Positions 16,170-25,911 of a DNA stretch of 64,000 bases are shown here, one piece after another; within the stretch, counting starts at the first letter, position 1; every line of letters starts with the position of its first letter. This stretch comes from Rhodococcus sp. 4CII. GTDB lineage: Bacteria > Actinomycetota > Actinomycetes > Mycobacteriales > Mycobacteriaceae. The translations under genes were made by a program, and so were the position numbers. The notes under the pieces are model-generated. The model ran no database searches. It saw nothing but the letters and a program-made list of their open reading frames with translations, and had not been told where the DNA came from. Location: the NCBI RefSeq assembly GCF_014256275.1, contig NZ_JACCFE010000002.1, positions 7,255,501-7,319,500 on the forward strand, read 5' to 3'.

Positions 16170-17066
16170 CTATAGGTCTGTGGGGGCGGCGGCGGGCTCC
16201 TCGCTGTCGCGCCACCAGCAGAACACGAACAGGGCCAGCGACGCGACGAGGGTGGACACCACCCACACCGTGAGGGCGATGTCGACCCACGATCCGATCG
16301 GCGGGCTGCCCGGGAGGATGCCGCGCAGCGGCACGACCGCGAACAGCATCGCGGCCATCCAGCCGAGCATGTCCGTGTCGACGGCCCGTTTGCGCCGGAA
16401 CGTCTGCAGTGCCACGAACGCGGCGAGCACCGCGAGGGTCGCCATCATCAGCAGAAGAATCCCGGCATAGATGAGGTTTCCGCCGGTGCGGGCGAACGTC
16501 ACGTCGGCACCGGTGCCGATGCGGGAGACGTCGGTGTCGACCGCGACAGGCTCGGCGCGCGTCTTCCACCCGTCGACCCGGCCGTCCAGCAGCAGCCCCG
16601 TCGGCACCAGTTCCCGGTCTGCGCCGAGACCCTCGTACGCCTCGACCACCATCGGGTTCACGTCGAACCGGTCGAACGGCCAGATGGCCGCGTTGCCGTC
16701 CGTGACGAATTCGGTGTCGAACGTGGTGGGTGTGGTGCCCGCGTGGAACACGATTTCCTCGTGGCTCGTGGTGGGGACGAGCAGGACCGTGATGTCGCGG
16801 TTCAGGGTGTCGCCGTTGGCGTGCAGGAAATCGGCCCCGGCGGAGATCGTCACCTCCGCCTGCAGTCGATCCGTCGTCGGCTGCAGGGACTTCGTCGTCA
16901 CGAGCACGATCACCTCGTCGTCGCCGCCCACGAACGGTCCGCCTTCGATGTTCTCCCGGCTGCTCAACCCGTAGACGGTGAGCGACGCCGCATAGATCAG
17001 CGCCAGCAGAACCGCCGGCGCGACCCACACGAGCCGGCTGCGCGCGGAGACCGAGGACGCTGCCAC
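16170..17066 (-). CDS. DUF4436 family membrane protein
   Basis: 298 residues from GTG 17066. One N-terminal helix (LVWVAPAVLLALIYAASLTV), an extracytoplasmic beta-rich domain (NRDITVLLVPTTSHEEIVFH; AAIWPFDRFDVNPMVVEAYE), then three C-terminal helices around LIYAGILLLMMATLAVLAAF and VVPLRGILPGSPPIGSWVD. This matches the uncharacterised actinobacterial DUF4436 proteins. No better start is seen upstream. Function unknown. Confidence 0.7.
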   Translation of the reverse strand: MAASSVSARSRLVWVAPAVLLALIYAASLTVYGLSSRENIEGGPFVGGDDEVIVLVTTKSLQPTTDRLQAEVTISAGADFLHANGDTLNRDITVLLVPTTSHEEIVFHAGTTPTTFDTEFVTDGNAAIWPFDRFDVNPMVVEAYEGLGADRELVPTGLLLDGRVDGWKTRAEPVAVDTDVSRIGTGADVTFARTGGNLIYAGILLLMMATLAVLAAFVALQTFRRKRAVDTDMLGWMAAMLFAVVPLRGILPGSPPIGSWVDIALTVWVVSTLVASLALFVFCWWRDSEEPAAAPTDL

Positions 17067-17167
17067 CGTCGCAACATACCGCCGTCCGCCGCCGGTGGAT
17101 CGGGTTTCGCCGGTGAGTGTGCGGGTGCGCCGGCGTCGCCCGTCGACGCCGGATTCACCGCCCGTAG

Positions 17168-17596
17168 TCAGCTGCAGCGGCGGGACCGCGACCATCCGTC
17201 GAGGACGAAGCCGAGTCCCATCCCGAGCATCCACGTGTCCTTCGCGACGGCGATGCCGTTTTCGTTGGGCCAGATGCTTCCGGGGTTCCGCAGGGCGGGG
17301 GTCCTGAGGTACATCGTCACGAGTCCGCCGGAGAACGCGGCGAGGGCGGCGCCGGCCACGGCGGTCGGCACGATCGGGGTGAGCAGCGCTGCGCCGACGC
17401 CGATCTCGGCGGCAGACAGCAGGGCGACGAATCGGTCCGGCGGAATCGCGCCGAGGAACGGGAACGCCCCTGCGGCCATGCCGTGAACGGCCGCCGCGGT
17501 CTGTTCGTCCGCGGACCTCTTCTGTATCCCCGAGTGGAGGATGAAGGCCCCGGTCGCGATGCGACCGGGTAGGTCGCCGAGTGCGGGTAGTTGCAT
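17168..17596 (-). CDS. DoxX-family membrane protein
   Basis: 142 residues from ATG 17596, with AGGAG upstream. Four hydrophobic segments including RIATGAFILHSGIQKR, FVALLSAAEIGVGAALLTPI and VAGAALAAFSGGLVTMYL fit the DoxX/SURF4-like family of small four-helix membrane proteins. Some members act in thiol or redox homeostasis. The short C-terminus ends SRSRRCS. No operon partner is apparent. Confidence 0.7.
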   Translation of the reverse strand: MQLPALGDLPGRIATGAFILHSGIQKRSADEQTAAAVHGMAAGAFPFLGAIPPDRFVALLSAAEIGVGAALLTPIVPTAVAGAALAAFSGGLVTMYLRTPALRNPGSIWPNENGIAVAKDTWMLGMGLGFVLDGWSRSRRCS

Positions 17597-17807
17597 GGTG
17601 GTCTCCTGTCGTCCGGCGCGAGCCGGTGGTCGGTCTGCACGTCCCAGCCTCCCACTCGCTCGACGGGCGGGAGCGGTTTCGGCGGAGCCCGGCGCGGTGT
17701 GGTGGGACGGGTCTGTAGGGCGGGTGCTGTGGGGACGCTGAGAGTGCATGGCCCGTCGCGTGCCGGTCTGTTGTACTGAGGTCTCGCGGCAGAAGGAGGA
17801 GACGCTG

Positions 17808-18485
17808 GTGCGGGTTCTTCTGGTCGAGGACGAAACCCGTCTCGCCGAGACGGTGCGCCGTGGATTGACGGCGGAGGGGTTCGTCGTCGATGTCGAACAC
17901 GACGGGCTGGCCGGTTTCGAGGCGGCGCTCGCCGGGGACTTCGACGTGGTCGTCCTCGACATCATGTTGCCCGGCAAGCACGGATACGACATCGTGCGGG
18001 ACCTGCGGCGCCGTGAGGTGTGGACCCCGGTGCTGATGTTGTCGGCGAAGGACGGTGAATACGACCTGGCCGACGCATTCGATCTCGGTGCCGACGACTA
18101 TCTGGTCAAGCCGTTCTCGTTCGTGGTGCTGGTGGCCCGGTTGCGGGCGCTCGTCCGGCGCGGCGCGCCGCGGCGGCCCGCCGTCCTCACCGCGGGCATC
18201 CTGGAACTGGACCCGGCCCGGCACCGCGTCACCCGAGACGGCACCGCGCTCACGCTGACGCCCCGCGAGTACAGCGTCCTGGAGTTCCTGATGCGGAACG
18301 CCGGATCGGTGGTCACCAAACAGGAGATTCTGCAATCGGTGTGGGACACCCATTACGAGGGCGACGACAACATCGTCGAGGTGTACGTCGGCTATCTGCG
18401 TCGCAAGGTCGATGCGCCGTTCGGCACGAACAGCATCGACACCGTTCGCGGCGTCGGCTACCGGCTGAGGTCCGGCGACGACTGA
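17808..18485 (+). CDS. OmpR/PhoB-family response regulator
   Basis: GTG 17808 sits after AGGAGGA at ideal spacing; 225 residues. Receiver domain: VLLVEDETRLAETV, phospho-acceptor Asp in VVVLDIMLPGKHGYD, and LVKPFSF with the conserved Lys. Winged-helix effector: LTPREYSVLEFLMRNAGSVV and VYVGYLRRKVDAPFG with DTVRGVGYRLR. Normally such genes are followed by their kinase; here the only trace is an inverted fragment immediately downstream, so this regulator is an orphan or uses a distant kinase. Confidence 0.92.
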   Translation: MRVLLVEDETRLAETVRRGLTAEGFVVDVEHDGLAGFEAALAGDFDVVVLDIMLPGKHGYDIVRDLRRREVWTPVLMLSAKDGEYDLADAFDLGADDYLVKPFSFVVLVARLRALVRRGAPRRPAVLTAGILELDPARHRVTRDGTALTLTPREYSVLEFLMRNAGSVVTKQEILQSVWDTHYEGDDNIVEVYVGYLRRKVDAPFGTNSIDTVRGVGYRLRSGDD

Positions 18486-18488
18486 GCG

Positions 18489-18862
18489 GCGCCCCCAGTG
18501 GGAGGGTGATCACGGAGTCCGGCACCGGCACGCGCTCGTCGAGTCGTTCGGTGGAGATGGCGGCCACCCGCACCCGGATCCGTTCGACGGGCAGAGGTGC
18601 CGCGCCGACGACGGCGGTCACGGTTCCGGACGGGGAGGACGCGCCGCGTTCGTCGATCCAGTGGTCGCGCTCTTCGCCGGGGTCGATGTTGCCCCGGGAC
18701 CGCGACTCGCCGGGCGGGACCGGGTCGAGGACGAGGGGCAGGTCCTCGGCACCGGGCGAGGCGGCGGCGACGGTACCCGCGGCATCGACGACCTGGATGG
18801 TGCCGATCTGGCAGTCGGTGGCGAACAGGGAGCTCTCGAGCACGACCTCGGGTCGAGCAGAT
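18489..18862 (-). pseudogene. Remnant of a sensor histidine kinase (sensor + HAMP part), inverted
   Basis: On the minus strand a frame reads CQIGTIQVVDAAGTVAAASP, then LPVERIRVRVAAISTERLDE and RVPVPDS. These match the extracytoplasmic sensor region and the HAMP entry of kinases paired with OmpR regulators, with the second transmembrane segment and all catalytic parts missing. It lies between the convergent regulator and the NRPS stop. A deleted, inverted leftover of the cognate kinase is the best explanation; the fragment has no ribosome site. Confidence 0.5.
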
Positions 18863-18886
18863 CCGAAGCCTACGTGTCAGTGTTGC

Positions 18887-21800
18887 TCACACACCGTGAT
18901 CGTCTCCGATGACCGTGAGAAGCGCGTCGACGAACGACGCCGCCGTGGTCGCGTCGAAGAGGTCGGTGGCATACACGAGTTCGGCGTCGATGCCGTCCGG
19001 GTGCCCGCCGGTGTCGTGACGCTCGGTGAAATGAAAGTGGAGATCGCATTTCGCGACATCCAGCGGTCGGGGGGTGATGTCGAAGCGCAGCCCGTCGACG
19101 TCGAGGGTCGCCGGAGCGAAGTTGTTCAACGACAACGCCACCTGGAAGAAGGGGTGCAGCGACGACGACCGCGGCGGGTCGATCACGGTGACCACCCGCT
19201 CGAATTGCACGTCCGCGTGCGCGAACGCACGTAACTCGAGGTCGCGGGACCGTCGCACCACCTCGGCCAGGGTGTCCGCAGCGTCGACCCGGGTCCGTAG
19301 AACCACGGTGTTGACGAACATCCCCACCACGTCGTCGAGTTCCGGGTCGCTCCGACCGGCGACCGGTGTCCCGACGGCGACGTCGGAGTCGCCGCTCAGC
19401 CGCGCGATCGCCATCGACACCGCCGACCGCAGCGCGGTGAACACCGTGGCGTGGTGCCGGTGCGCGAGCGACGACAGCGCGTGATGCGTGGATCCGTCGA
19501 TCGCGAAGGACTCCCGGCCGGCGCCGTACGTCCAGGTCTGCGGCCGGGGTCGGTCGAGGGGCAGCCCGACGGCACCGGGGAGCCCCGTCAGTTCCTCCGC
19601 CCAGAACGCCAGTTGCCGCGACGCGAGGCTGTCCGGGTCGTCCTCGGTGCCGAGGAGTTCGCGCCGCCACACGCTGTACTGCGGGTACGTCACCCGATTC
19701 GGCTCCCGGTCCGGTTCGGCGCCCGCGGATCTGCTCGCGTAGGCGGCGACGAGATCACGAGCCACCAGTGCCAGCGACCATCCGTCCGCGGCGATGTGAT
19801 GGATGACGCAGGCCAGGAGATGCTCGCTCGGGCCCAGTGCGAAGAGTTCGGCGCGCAGTGGCGGTTCCGACCGCACATCGAACGGCGCCGCCAGCATCCG
19901 GTCCACCCGTGCGCGGACGTCCCCGGTTCCGACCGGACCCGGGACCAGATCGGGGAGGGCGTCCTCGACGGACAGCAGGTGTTGATACGGTCCGTCGGCC
20001 GAATCCGGGAATGTGGTGCGCAACGAGTCGTGCCGGGTGAGGACGTCCCCGACCGCGGCGCGCAGGTCGGCGACATCGACCGGGCCGGACACCCGGACGG
20101 TGAACGGAATGTTGTAGAGGGCAGGCGAGGTGGCGGTGCGGTCGATGTACTGCTGCGACGGCGACAACGGTGCCCGCTCGGGCACCACGGTGTCGGCGAC
20201 ACCCGGCGGGCGCGGTATGCCGCCGCCCGGACCGGTCCCGTCGATCACCACCGCCAGTCCCGCGGGAGTCGGGGTTTCGAACAGCTCCCGCACGCCGACG
20301 CTCGTCCCCAGCGTCGCGTTGAGCCGCGCGACCACCCTCGTCGCCGACAGCGAGTCACCGCCGAGGTCGAAGAACGAGTCGTCCGCGGCGACCGAGGGCA
20401 CACCGAGCAGTCGGCCGAACACGTCGGCCACCACGCGTTCGGTCTCGGTCACCGGTGCGCGCCGGGGAACGGACGTGGTGCCGAAGTCGGGGCGGGGGAG
20501 CGCGTCCCGGTCCAGCTTCTTCGTCGGGGTGAGGGGAACCGCGTCCAGGGCCGTGATCGACTTCGGGACCATGTACTCGGGCAGGAACCGGCCGAGGTCG
20601 CGTCTCGCCGAGTCGGGCGTGGTCTGCGATCCGCCGCGCACCATGATGTAGGACACCAGCGCCGGGTCCCCCGCCGCGGTCCGGTGCACGATCGTGGTGG
20701 CGAAGACGATGTCCGGGTTTCGCCGCAGCGCGGCATCGATCTCGCCGAGCTCGATGCGGAAGCCGCGGATCTTCACCTGATCGTCGGTGCGCTCGAGGAA
20801 TTCGAGGGTGCCGTCGACGGTCCAGCGGACCAGGTCGCCGGTGCGAAACATGCGCGAGCCCGGCTTCCCCAACGGGTCCGCGACGAAGCGGGTGCCGGTC
20901 AGCGCCGGTCGCCGATGGTATCCGCGGGCCAGCGCCGCCGTCGCGAGGTACAGCTCCCCGGCGGCGCCCGGCGGGAGCGGACGCAGCCGGCGATCGAGGA
21001 CCGTCGCCCGCACGCCGCGCATCAGGGAGCCGATCGTCAGCCGACCGCCGGGGTCGATGGGGTCGGTGAGAGTGACGCTGCATGTGGTTTCGGTGGGCCC
21101 GTACGCATTCCGCATCACCCGGCCGGACGCCCACCGGCGCACCAGGTCCGGCGGGCACACCTCGCCGCCGACGAGGACCAGTTCCAGTGCGTCCAGGCCG
21201 CCGGGATCCACCGTCGCCAGCGCGGACGGCGTGGACAGCAGGTGCGTGATCCGCTCGGCGCGCAGCAGCTCGCGCAGTTCCTCCCCGCCGTACACGTCGG
21301 GTGGCGCGATCACCAGGGTCGCACCGCCGGTGCAGGCGGCCAGGACCTCGACCACTGCGGTATCGAAGCTGGGCGACGCGAAGTGGAGGACACGCGCATT
21401 CGGGGTGACGGCGTACTTGTCGCGAATCTCCCGCACCAGATTGGCGAGACCGTCGTGCGTGACGACGACACCTTTCGGCACCCCGGTCGAGCCGGAGGTG
21501 TAGATCATGTAGGCGGGGTGTTCGACGCGGAGAGGCCTCGGACGTTCCGCGGCCACGTCCGGCGGATCCTCGTCGAGGGTCAGCCACCGGAGGGTGCCCG
21601 GCAGCCGATCGCGCTCCGAGCGCACGGTCAGTCCCAGCGTCGCACCCGAGTCGCCGAGCGTGTAGCGGATCCGGTCCAGGGGGTGGGTCGGATCGACCGG
21701 AACGTAGGCGGCGCCGGACCGGGCCACCGCCCACAATGCGAGTACCGACTCGTACGACCGCGGAATGGACACCGCCACCGGGCTCTCCGGTCCGAGCCCG

Positions 21801-23242
21801 TGACCGGCGAGCACCCGCGCCCACCGGTCCGCGGCGGCACCGATCTCCCGATAGGACACCGTCCGCCCCCGGTCCCGGACCGCGACGGTATCGGGGTGGA
21901 CGGAGGCGGACTCCGCGAGAATCCGGTCCAGCGTCGCGGGTTCGGCATCCGGTAATCCGCACGCCGGGGCGAACGACTCCCGTTCGGAGTCGTGGAACAG
22001 GTCGAGTTCGGCGACCCGTCGGTCGGTGTCCGTCGCCGCGTGGAATCGGTCGAGGAACATCATGAACCGGCGATGATGCCCGGTCACCTCGTCCTCGTCG
22101 TACAGCGCCGGATTCGCCTCCATGTCGATCCGCGGCACCGAACCGGGTGTGCCCGGATAGATGTTGACCGACAGATCCGCGGTGGGGCCCGTCGTCAGCA
22201 CCTGCACCTGTCCGGAGACCGGGCCGAGCGTGATCTCCTGCGTGAACAGCATCAGGTTGAGCACCGGGCCGAAGTGGGCGAGACCCGTTCCGGCGGAGGC
22301 AATGTCCTTACCGATGTCCTCGCGGCGATACCGCTGGTGACGGAGCGCCTCCGTCACCGACGTTCGGGCCGTCCGCACGGTCTCGCGCACGGTGCCGGTG
22401 CCCACCCCGCGCATCAGCAGCGGGAGCACGTTCGACACGGAACCGCCGGAGTCGCGCAGCCGCGCCGACGTCCGGGCGGACACCGGCAGGGACAGGACCA
22501 CGTCATCGGCGTCCCTCATCCGGGCGAGGTACGCGGCGAACGCCGCAATCACCACCACGGTCGGGCTGTCACGGATCCCGCCCGCGCGGCCGCGCACGAC
22601 CAGCGCCGGGGCGTTCACCTCGCGGTATGTGCGGCCGTCGGCGGGCGGTAGGTCGCGTATCCGGCGCCGCCAGTACGCGCGGTCGCGTTCGAAGCGCGGG
22701 GAGGATCGATATTCGGCGTCCTCCCGCACGATCCGCTCCGGATCGACCACCCGGCGCTCCGGGGGCACCTGGTCGCCGATCCCCGCCACATACAGTTCGG
22801 CCGTGCGGCGCATCAGCATCATCGCCGCATATCCGTCCATCGCGATGTGATGGGCACGGGTGTACCAGAACACTCGGTCGTCGGACACGCGGACGATCGT
22901 CGACAGGACCAGCGACGGCCCGTACATGTCGATGGGGGAGTTGCAGTCCTGCCGCATCCACCGCTCCGCCGCGTCGACCGGGTCGCGCTCCCGGCGGAGA
23001 TCGACCACCGGCACCCGCTGCGGCGCCCCGGCATCGACGACCTGGTGCGGGCGACCGTCGATATCGGTCAGGGTGAACGATCCCAGTTCACGGACGGCCC
23101 GGGCACACGACTCCGTCAGGAGGTCCAGGCGGACGGGCCCGCGCAGGTCGACGTACTGGGCGATCACGTACGGGATCCGGGGCGTGAGCTGCTGAGCGAA
23201 CCAGATGGCGTGCTGCGCAGCAGTCAACGCGAGCACCCGCAT
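18887..23242 (-). CDS. One-module nonribosomal peptide synthetase, C-A-PCP-C
   Basis: 1451 residues from ATG 23242, preceded by GAGGAGG. Condensation 1 has HHIAMDG at residues 131-137. The adenylation domain has YTSGSTGVPKG (near 21490), NAYGPTE, FRTGDLVRW, and the A10 Lys in LTPTKKLDR. The carrier domain has LGGDSLS (near 20356) with the phosphopantetheine Ser. Condensation 2 has HHIAADGWS (near 19795) and runs to the C-terminus. No thioesterase, reductase or epimerase is present, so release may be by the terminal C domain or a partner protein. A 14-TM exporter lies upstream in the same direction. Confidence 0.93.
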   Translation of the reverse strand: MRVLALTAAQHAIWFAQQLTPRIPYVIAQYVDLRGPVRLDLLTESCARAVRELGSFTLTDIDGRPHQVVDAGAPQRVPVVDLRRERDPVDAAERWMRQDCNSPIDMYGPSLVLSTIVRVSDDRVFWYTRAHHIAMDGYAAMMLMRRTAELYVAGIGDQVPPERRVVDPERIVREDAEYRSSPRFERDRAYWRRRIRDLPPADGRTYREVNAPALVVRGRAGGIRDSPTVVVIAAFAAYLARMRDADDVVLSLPVSARTSARLRDSGGSVSNVLPLLMRGVGTGTVRETVRTARTSVTEALRHQRYRREDIGKDIASAGTGLAHFGPVLNLMLFTQEITLGPVSGQVQVLTTGPTADLSVNIYPGTPGSVPRIDMEANPALYDEDEVTGHHRRFMMFLDRFHAATDTDRRVAELDLFHDSERESFAPACGLPDAEPATLDRILAESASVHPDTVAVRDRGRTVSYREIGAAADRWARVLAGHGLGPESPVAVSIPRSYESVLALWAVARSGAAYVPVDPTHPLDRIRYTLGDSGATLGLTVRSERDRLPGTLRWLTLDEDPPDVAAERPRPLRVEHPAYMIYTSGSTGVPKGVVVTHDGLANLVREIRDKYAVTPNARVLHFASPSFDTAVVEVLAACTGGATLVIAPPDVYGGEELRELLRAERITHLLSTPSALATVDPGGLDALELVLVGGEVCPPDLVRRWASGRVMRNAYGPTETTCSVTLTDPIDPGGRLTIGSLMRGVRATVLDRRLRPLPPGAAGELYLATAALARGYHRRPALTGTRFVADPLGKPGSRMFRTGDLVRWTVDGTLEFLERTDDQVKIRGFRIELGEIDAALRRNPDIVFATTIVHRTAAGDPALVSYIMVRGGSQTTPDSARRDLGRFLPEYMVPKSITALDAVPLTPTKKLDRDALPRPDFGTTSVPRRAPVTETERVVADVFGRLLGVPSVAADDSFFDLGGDSLSATRVVARLNATLGTSVGVRELFETPTPAGLAVVIDGTGPGGGIPRPPGVADTVVPERAPLSPSQQYIDRTATSPALYNIPFTVRVSGPVDVADLRAAVGDVLTRHDSLRTTFPDSADGPYQHLLSVEDALPDLVPGPVGTGDVRARVDRMLAAPFDVRSEPPLRAELFALGPSEHLLACVIHHIAADGWSLALVARDLVAAYASRSAGAEPDREPNRVTYPQYSVWRRELLGTEDDPDSLASRQLAFWAEELTGLPGAVGLPLDRPRPQTWTYGAGRESFAIDGSTHHALSSLAHRHHATVFTALRSAVSMAIARLSGDSDVAVGTPVAGRSDPELDDVVGMFVNTVVLRTRVDAADTLAEVVRRSRDLELRAFAHADVQFERVVTVIDPPRSSSLHPFFQVALSLNNFAPATLDVDGLRFDITPRPLDVAKCDLHFHFTERHDTGGHPDGIDAELVYATDLFDATTAASFVDALLTVIGDDHGV

Positions 23243-23378
23243 CGGTGCCTCCTCACGCATGATCGAGCCCAGGGACGGGTGATCGTCGATCCTGTCACAC
23301 CGAAGCTGTGTGCGCGCTGAGAACGCCGGCGCCGCCGCGCTCCGTTCGGGGAGTCGCGGCGGCGCCGGCGTCCGCAGG

Positions 23379-24890
23379 CTAGTGCGCGAGAACGACCGCC
23401 CCGTCCCCGTCGGCCGCGGCCGACGCACCCGGCGCGCTCAATTGCTCGATCCGGCGGGGCAGCGCGAGGGCCACGACCGCGCCGAGCAGCGCCGAGATCG
23501 CGCCGATGACGAACGCGATGGTGATACCGGTGTCCGTGTAGAAGACCGCGCCCTGCACGACGGTCGCGATGTGCGAGTTCAGCACGGAGAAGGCGATCAC
23601 CGGCAGGATGGCGGGCAGGATGCTCTGGAACACCGCCACCATGCTCGCCGTCGTCGCCTGCAGTTGCGGCGGCACCGCGGCGATGAGCAGGTTCGGGACG
23701 GCGGCGTAGCCCATGCCCATGCCGACGCCGAGGAGGGCGGCGAATCCGATGAGGAGCGCCTTGTCGTCGTGGATCGTTGCCGTGAGCAGGCAGGCCGCAC
23801 CCATCGCGAGCATGCCCACGACCATCAGGATCCGCGGGCGGACGTTGCGGGGCACCAGGGTTCCGACGATCAGTCCGCCGATCACCACCGCGCCACCCAG
23901 CGGCGCCTGGAAGATCGCGAATCCTTCGGCGCTGATCCCGAATCCGTAACCTAGCCCCAGGATTGCCGGGGTCATGCACATCATCGGGAGCATGATCGTG
24001 AACACCGAAGACGTGCCGTAGCAGAGTCCCGCGCCGAGCGCCGTCAGGAACACCGGGCGCTTGCCGAAGAACCGGATGTCGACCAACGGGTCCGCGAGCA
24101 GGCGGGCGGACACGATCCACGCGACCAGCAGGGCGACACCGCCGGCGACGAAGCCGATCGTGGAACCGGACGTCCAGCCCCACGACGGTCCGAAGCTCAC
24201 CCCGACGAGAATGCCCGCGACCCCGGCGCCCAGGAGCGCCGCGCCCATCAGATCGATGCGGGAGCGCAGACGCACCGACGACTCGGCCGTCGTCACCCGG
24301 ATCAGCACGCTGAGGATCACCAGCCCGGCGAGGAAGAACCAGAAGATGCTGCGGAAGCCGAAGTTGTCGATCAGCCAGCCGGTGAAGAACGGCGCGGGAA
24401 TCGCGATGAGGCCCATGCCGCTCGTGGCGATGCTGACCGCCAACGCCACCGTCCGGGTGGGGAAGACGTCACGAATGAGCGAATAGCTCAGGAACAGGCA
24501 GGGCACGAGCAGACCCGTCAGGGAGCGGCCCGCGATCAACACCGCGTATGTCGGCGCGACCGCGGAGATCAGCGACCCCAGGGCCGACAGGCCGACGGCC
24601 GTCAGCAGAAGCCTGCGCTTGCCGTGCGTGTCGGCGAGTTTGCCGATCAGTGGGCACGTGACGGCCCCCACCAGCAGGAACGACGTGAGCAGCCACGCAC
24701 CCTGGGTTGTCTGGTAGTGGGTGACGATCTGCGGCAACGCGATCGAGATCATCATGTAGCTGACCGCGAGCATCTCCAGGAGCAACACGATCGAGGCGAG
24801 CGAGAAGATCAGGCGCGGCGTCCAACGCTCGGCAGTGCTGTCCTGCTGTCGCGTGTGAGCCGATCCGCCGCTGGGCGCATGGGTGACCAT
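23379..24890 (-). CDS. MFS exporter, 14-TM (DHA2-like)
   Basis: 503 residues from ATG 24890 with AAAGGA upstream. Fourteen hydrophobic segments; first helix RLIFSLASIVLLLEMLAVSY; motif A-like GKLADTHGKRRLLL between helices 2 and 3; motif C-like SGMGLIAIPAPFFTGWL. This layout belongs to the DHA2 drug/peptide exporters. Its 137-bp spacing to the NRPS on the same strand suggests it exports that product, or confers resistance. A perfect 8-bp inverted repeat lies upstream. Confidence 0.88.
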   Translation of the reverse strand: MVTHAPSGGSAHTRQQDSTAERWTPRLIFSLASIVLLLEMLAVSYMMISIALPQIVTHYQTTQGAWLLTSFLLVGAVTCPLIGKLADTHGKRRLLLTAVGLSALGSLISAVAPTYAVLIAGRSLTGLLVPCLFLSYSLIRDVFPTRTVALAVSIATSGMGLIAIPAPFFTGWLIDNFGFRSIFWFFLAGLVILSVLIRVTTAESSVRLRSRIDLMGAALLGAGVAGILVGVSFGPSWGWTSGSTIGFVAGGVALLVAWIVSARLLADPLVDIRFFGKRPVFLTALGAGLCYGTSSVFTIMLPMMCMTPAILGLGYGFGISAEGFAIFQAPLGGAVVIGGLIVGTLVPRNVRPRILMVVGMLAMGAACLLTATIHDDKALLIGFAALLGVGMGMGYAAVPNLLIAAVPPQLQATTASMVAVFQSILPAILPVIAFSVLNSHIATVVQGAVFYTDTGITIAFVIGAISALLGAVVALALPRRIEQLSAPGASAAADGDGAVVLAH

Positions 24891-25223
24891 TATCGAGGTC
24901 CTTTCGGATACCTGCACGGGATGTCGGAGCCTCGCCGCGACGTTGACGGAAGGCCCGAGCCTGGCGGTAGGGGTGGGTGGTCACATTCGGTGGTCGACAT
25001 CTCGAATGTGTAATTGACATCACAGTTCCCGGACCTGCGGCACGCCATGCGCCGTTCCGCCCAGCGGGAGGCCGCCGCGTCCGCCGTGCACGCGCACGCG
25101 GGAAGAGCCCAGTTCACGACCCCGAATCGGGCGTAGCAGACATGTCGGTCGGTTTCATCGCCCGGACGCATCAGTTGACGCGAACCACTGATTCCGGCTC
25201 CGCCCTCGAGCGAGGATTACTCC
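24891..25223. other. Divergent intergenic region of the exporter gene
   Basis: No gene is supported here. It contains the inverted repeat at 24982-25010 and a TTGACA at 25014-25019 on the plus strand without a clear -10. Confidence 0.5.
24982..25010. promoter_or_regulatory. Inverted repeat, likely operator of the NRPS/exporter unit
   Basis: CACATTCG (24982-24989), 13-base spacer, CGAATGTG (25003-25010): perfect 8-bp arms about 92 bases before the exporter start. A dimeric repressor site is likely; no cognate regulator gene is adjacent. Confidence 0.45.
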
Positions 25224-25901
25224 ATGGCCGACATCGAGGGCGAGAAGCAGTTCCGCCGGCTGAGGACGCCGCGATCGGCGGCCGTCGCGGGCATCGTCTT
25301 CGCCGCACTCTTCGCCACCAGCCTGGTCCTGGTGCACACCGCGCTGCCCGCCGACCCGTTCGACGAGACACCGTGGGTGGGAACCGGGGAGACCCGGATC
25401 AAGACGGCCCTCGTGCTCGCCCCCTTCTCCGGTATCGCCTTCCTCTGGTTCATCGGCGTCATCCGTGACCGCCTCGGCGACCTCGAGGACCGCTTCTTCG
25501 CGACCGTCTTCCTGGGCAGTGGGTTGCTGTTCCTCGCCATGGGTTTCGTCTCGATGGGCGTCGCGGGCGGTGTCCTCGCCATCGCCCGGCACTCCGGCAG
25601 CTCCGCGGACGAGATCGTCTACTTCGGTCGCGAGATCATGCTGCAGATCAACCACGTCTACGCGCTCCGGATGGCCGCGGTGTTCATGATCTCGCTGGGA
25701 ACGATCTGGCTCCGGACGGGACTGATGCCGCGGTGGCTCGTCGTCACCACCTATGTGGTGGCGCTGTCCCTGCTGTTCGTGGTCACCTTCAGCCTGTGGA
25801 CGACGCTGGCATTCCCGGCCTGGGTCGGGGTGATCAGCGTCTACATCCTCGTCACCGGACGCCGCGCGACGGCCGAAGCCACCCGAACCGCGTCAGGGTG
25901 A
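25224..25901 (+). CDS. Conserved-looking membrane protein, five to six TM
   Basis: 225 residues from ATG 25224. Hydrophobic segments at SAAVAGIVFAALFATSLVLV, LVLAPFSGIAFLWFIGVI, FLGSGLLFLAMGFVSMGV, VYALRMAAVFMISLGTIWL, VVTTYVVALSLLFVVTF and AWVGVISVYILVTGRR. It resembles uncharacterised actinobacterial integral membrane proteins. Convergent with the hydrolase gene, stops ten bases apart. No function can be assigned. Confidence 0.7.
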   Translation: MADIEGEKQFRRLRTPRSAAVAGIVFAALFATSLVLVHTALPADPFDETPWVGTGETRIKTALVLAPFSGIAFLWFIGVIRDRLGDLEDRFFATVFLGSGLLFLAMGFVSMGVAGGVLAIARHSGSSADEIVYFGREIMLQINHVYALRMAAVFMISLGTIWLRTGLMPRWLVVTTYVVALSLLFVVTFSLWTTLAFPAWVGVISVYILVTGRRATAEATRTASG

Positions 25902-25911
25902 CGGCATTCGC

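Noticed and set aside
19451..21955. 834-codon plus-strand frame opposite the NRPS.
   Set aside because: Shadow of the NRPS; no domain seen.
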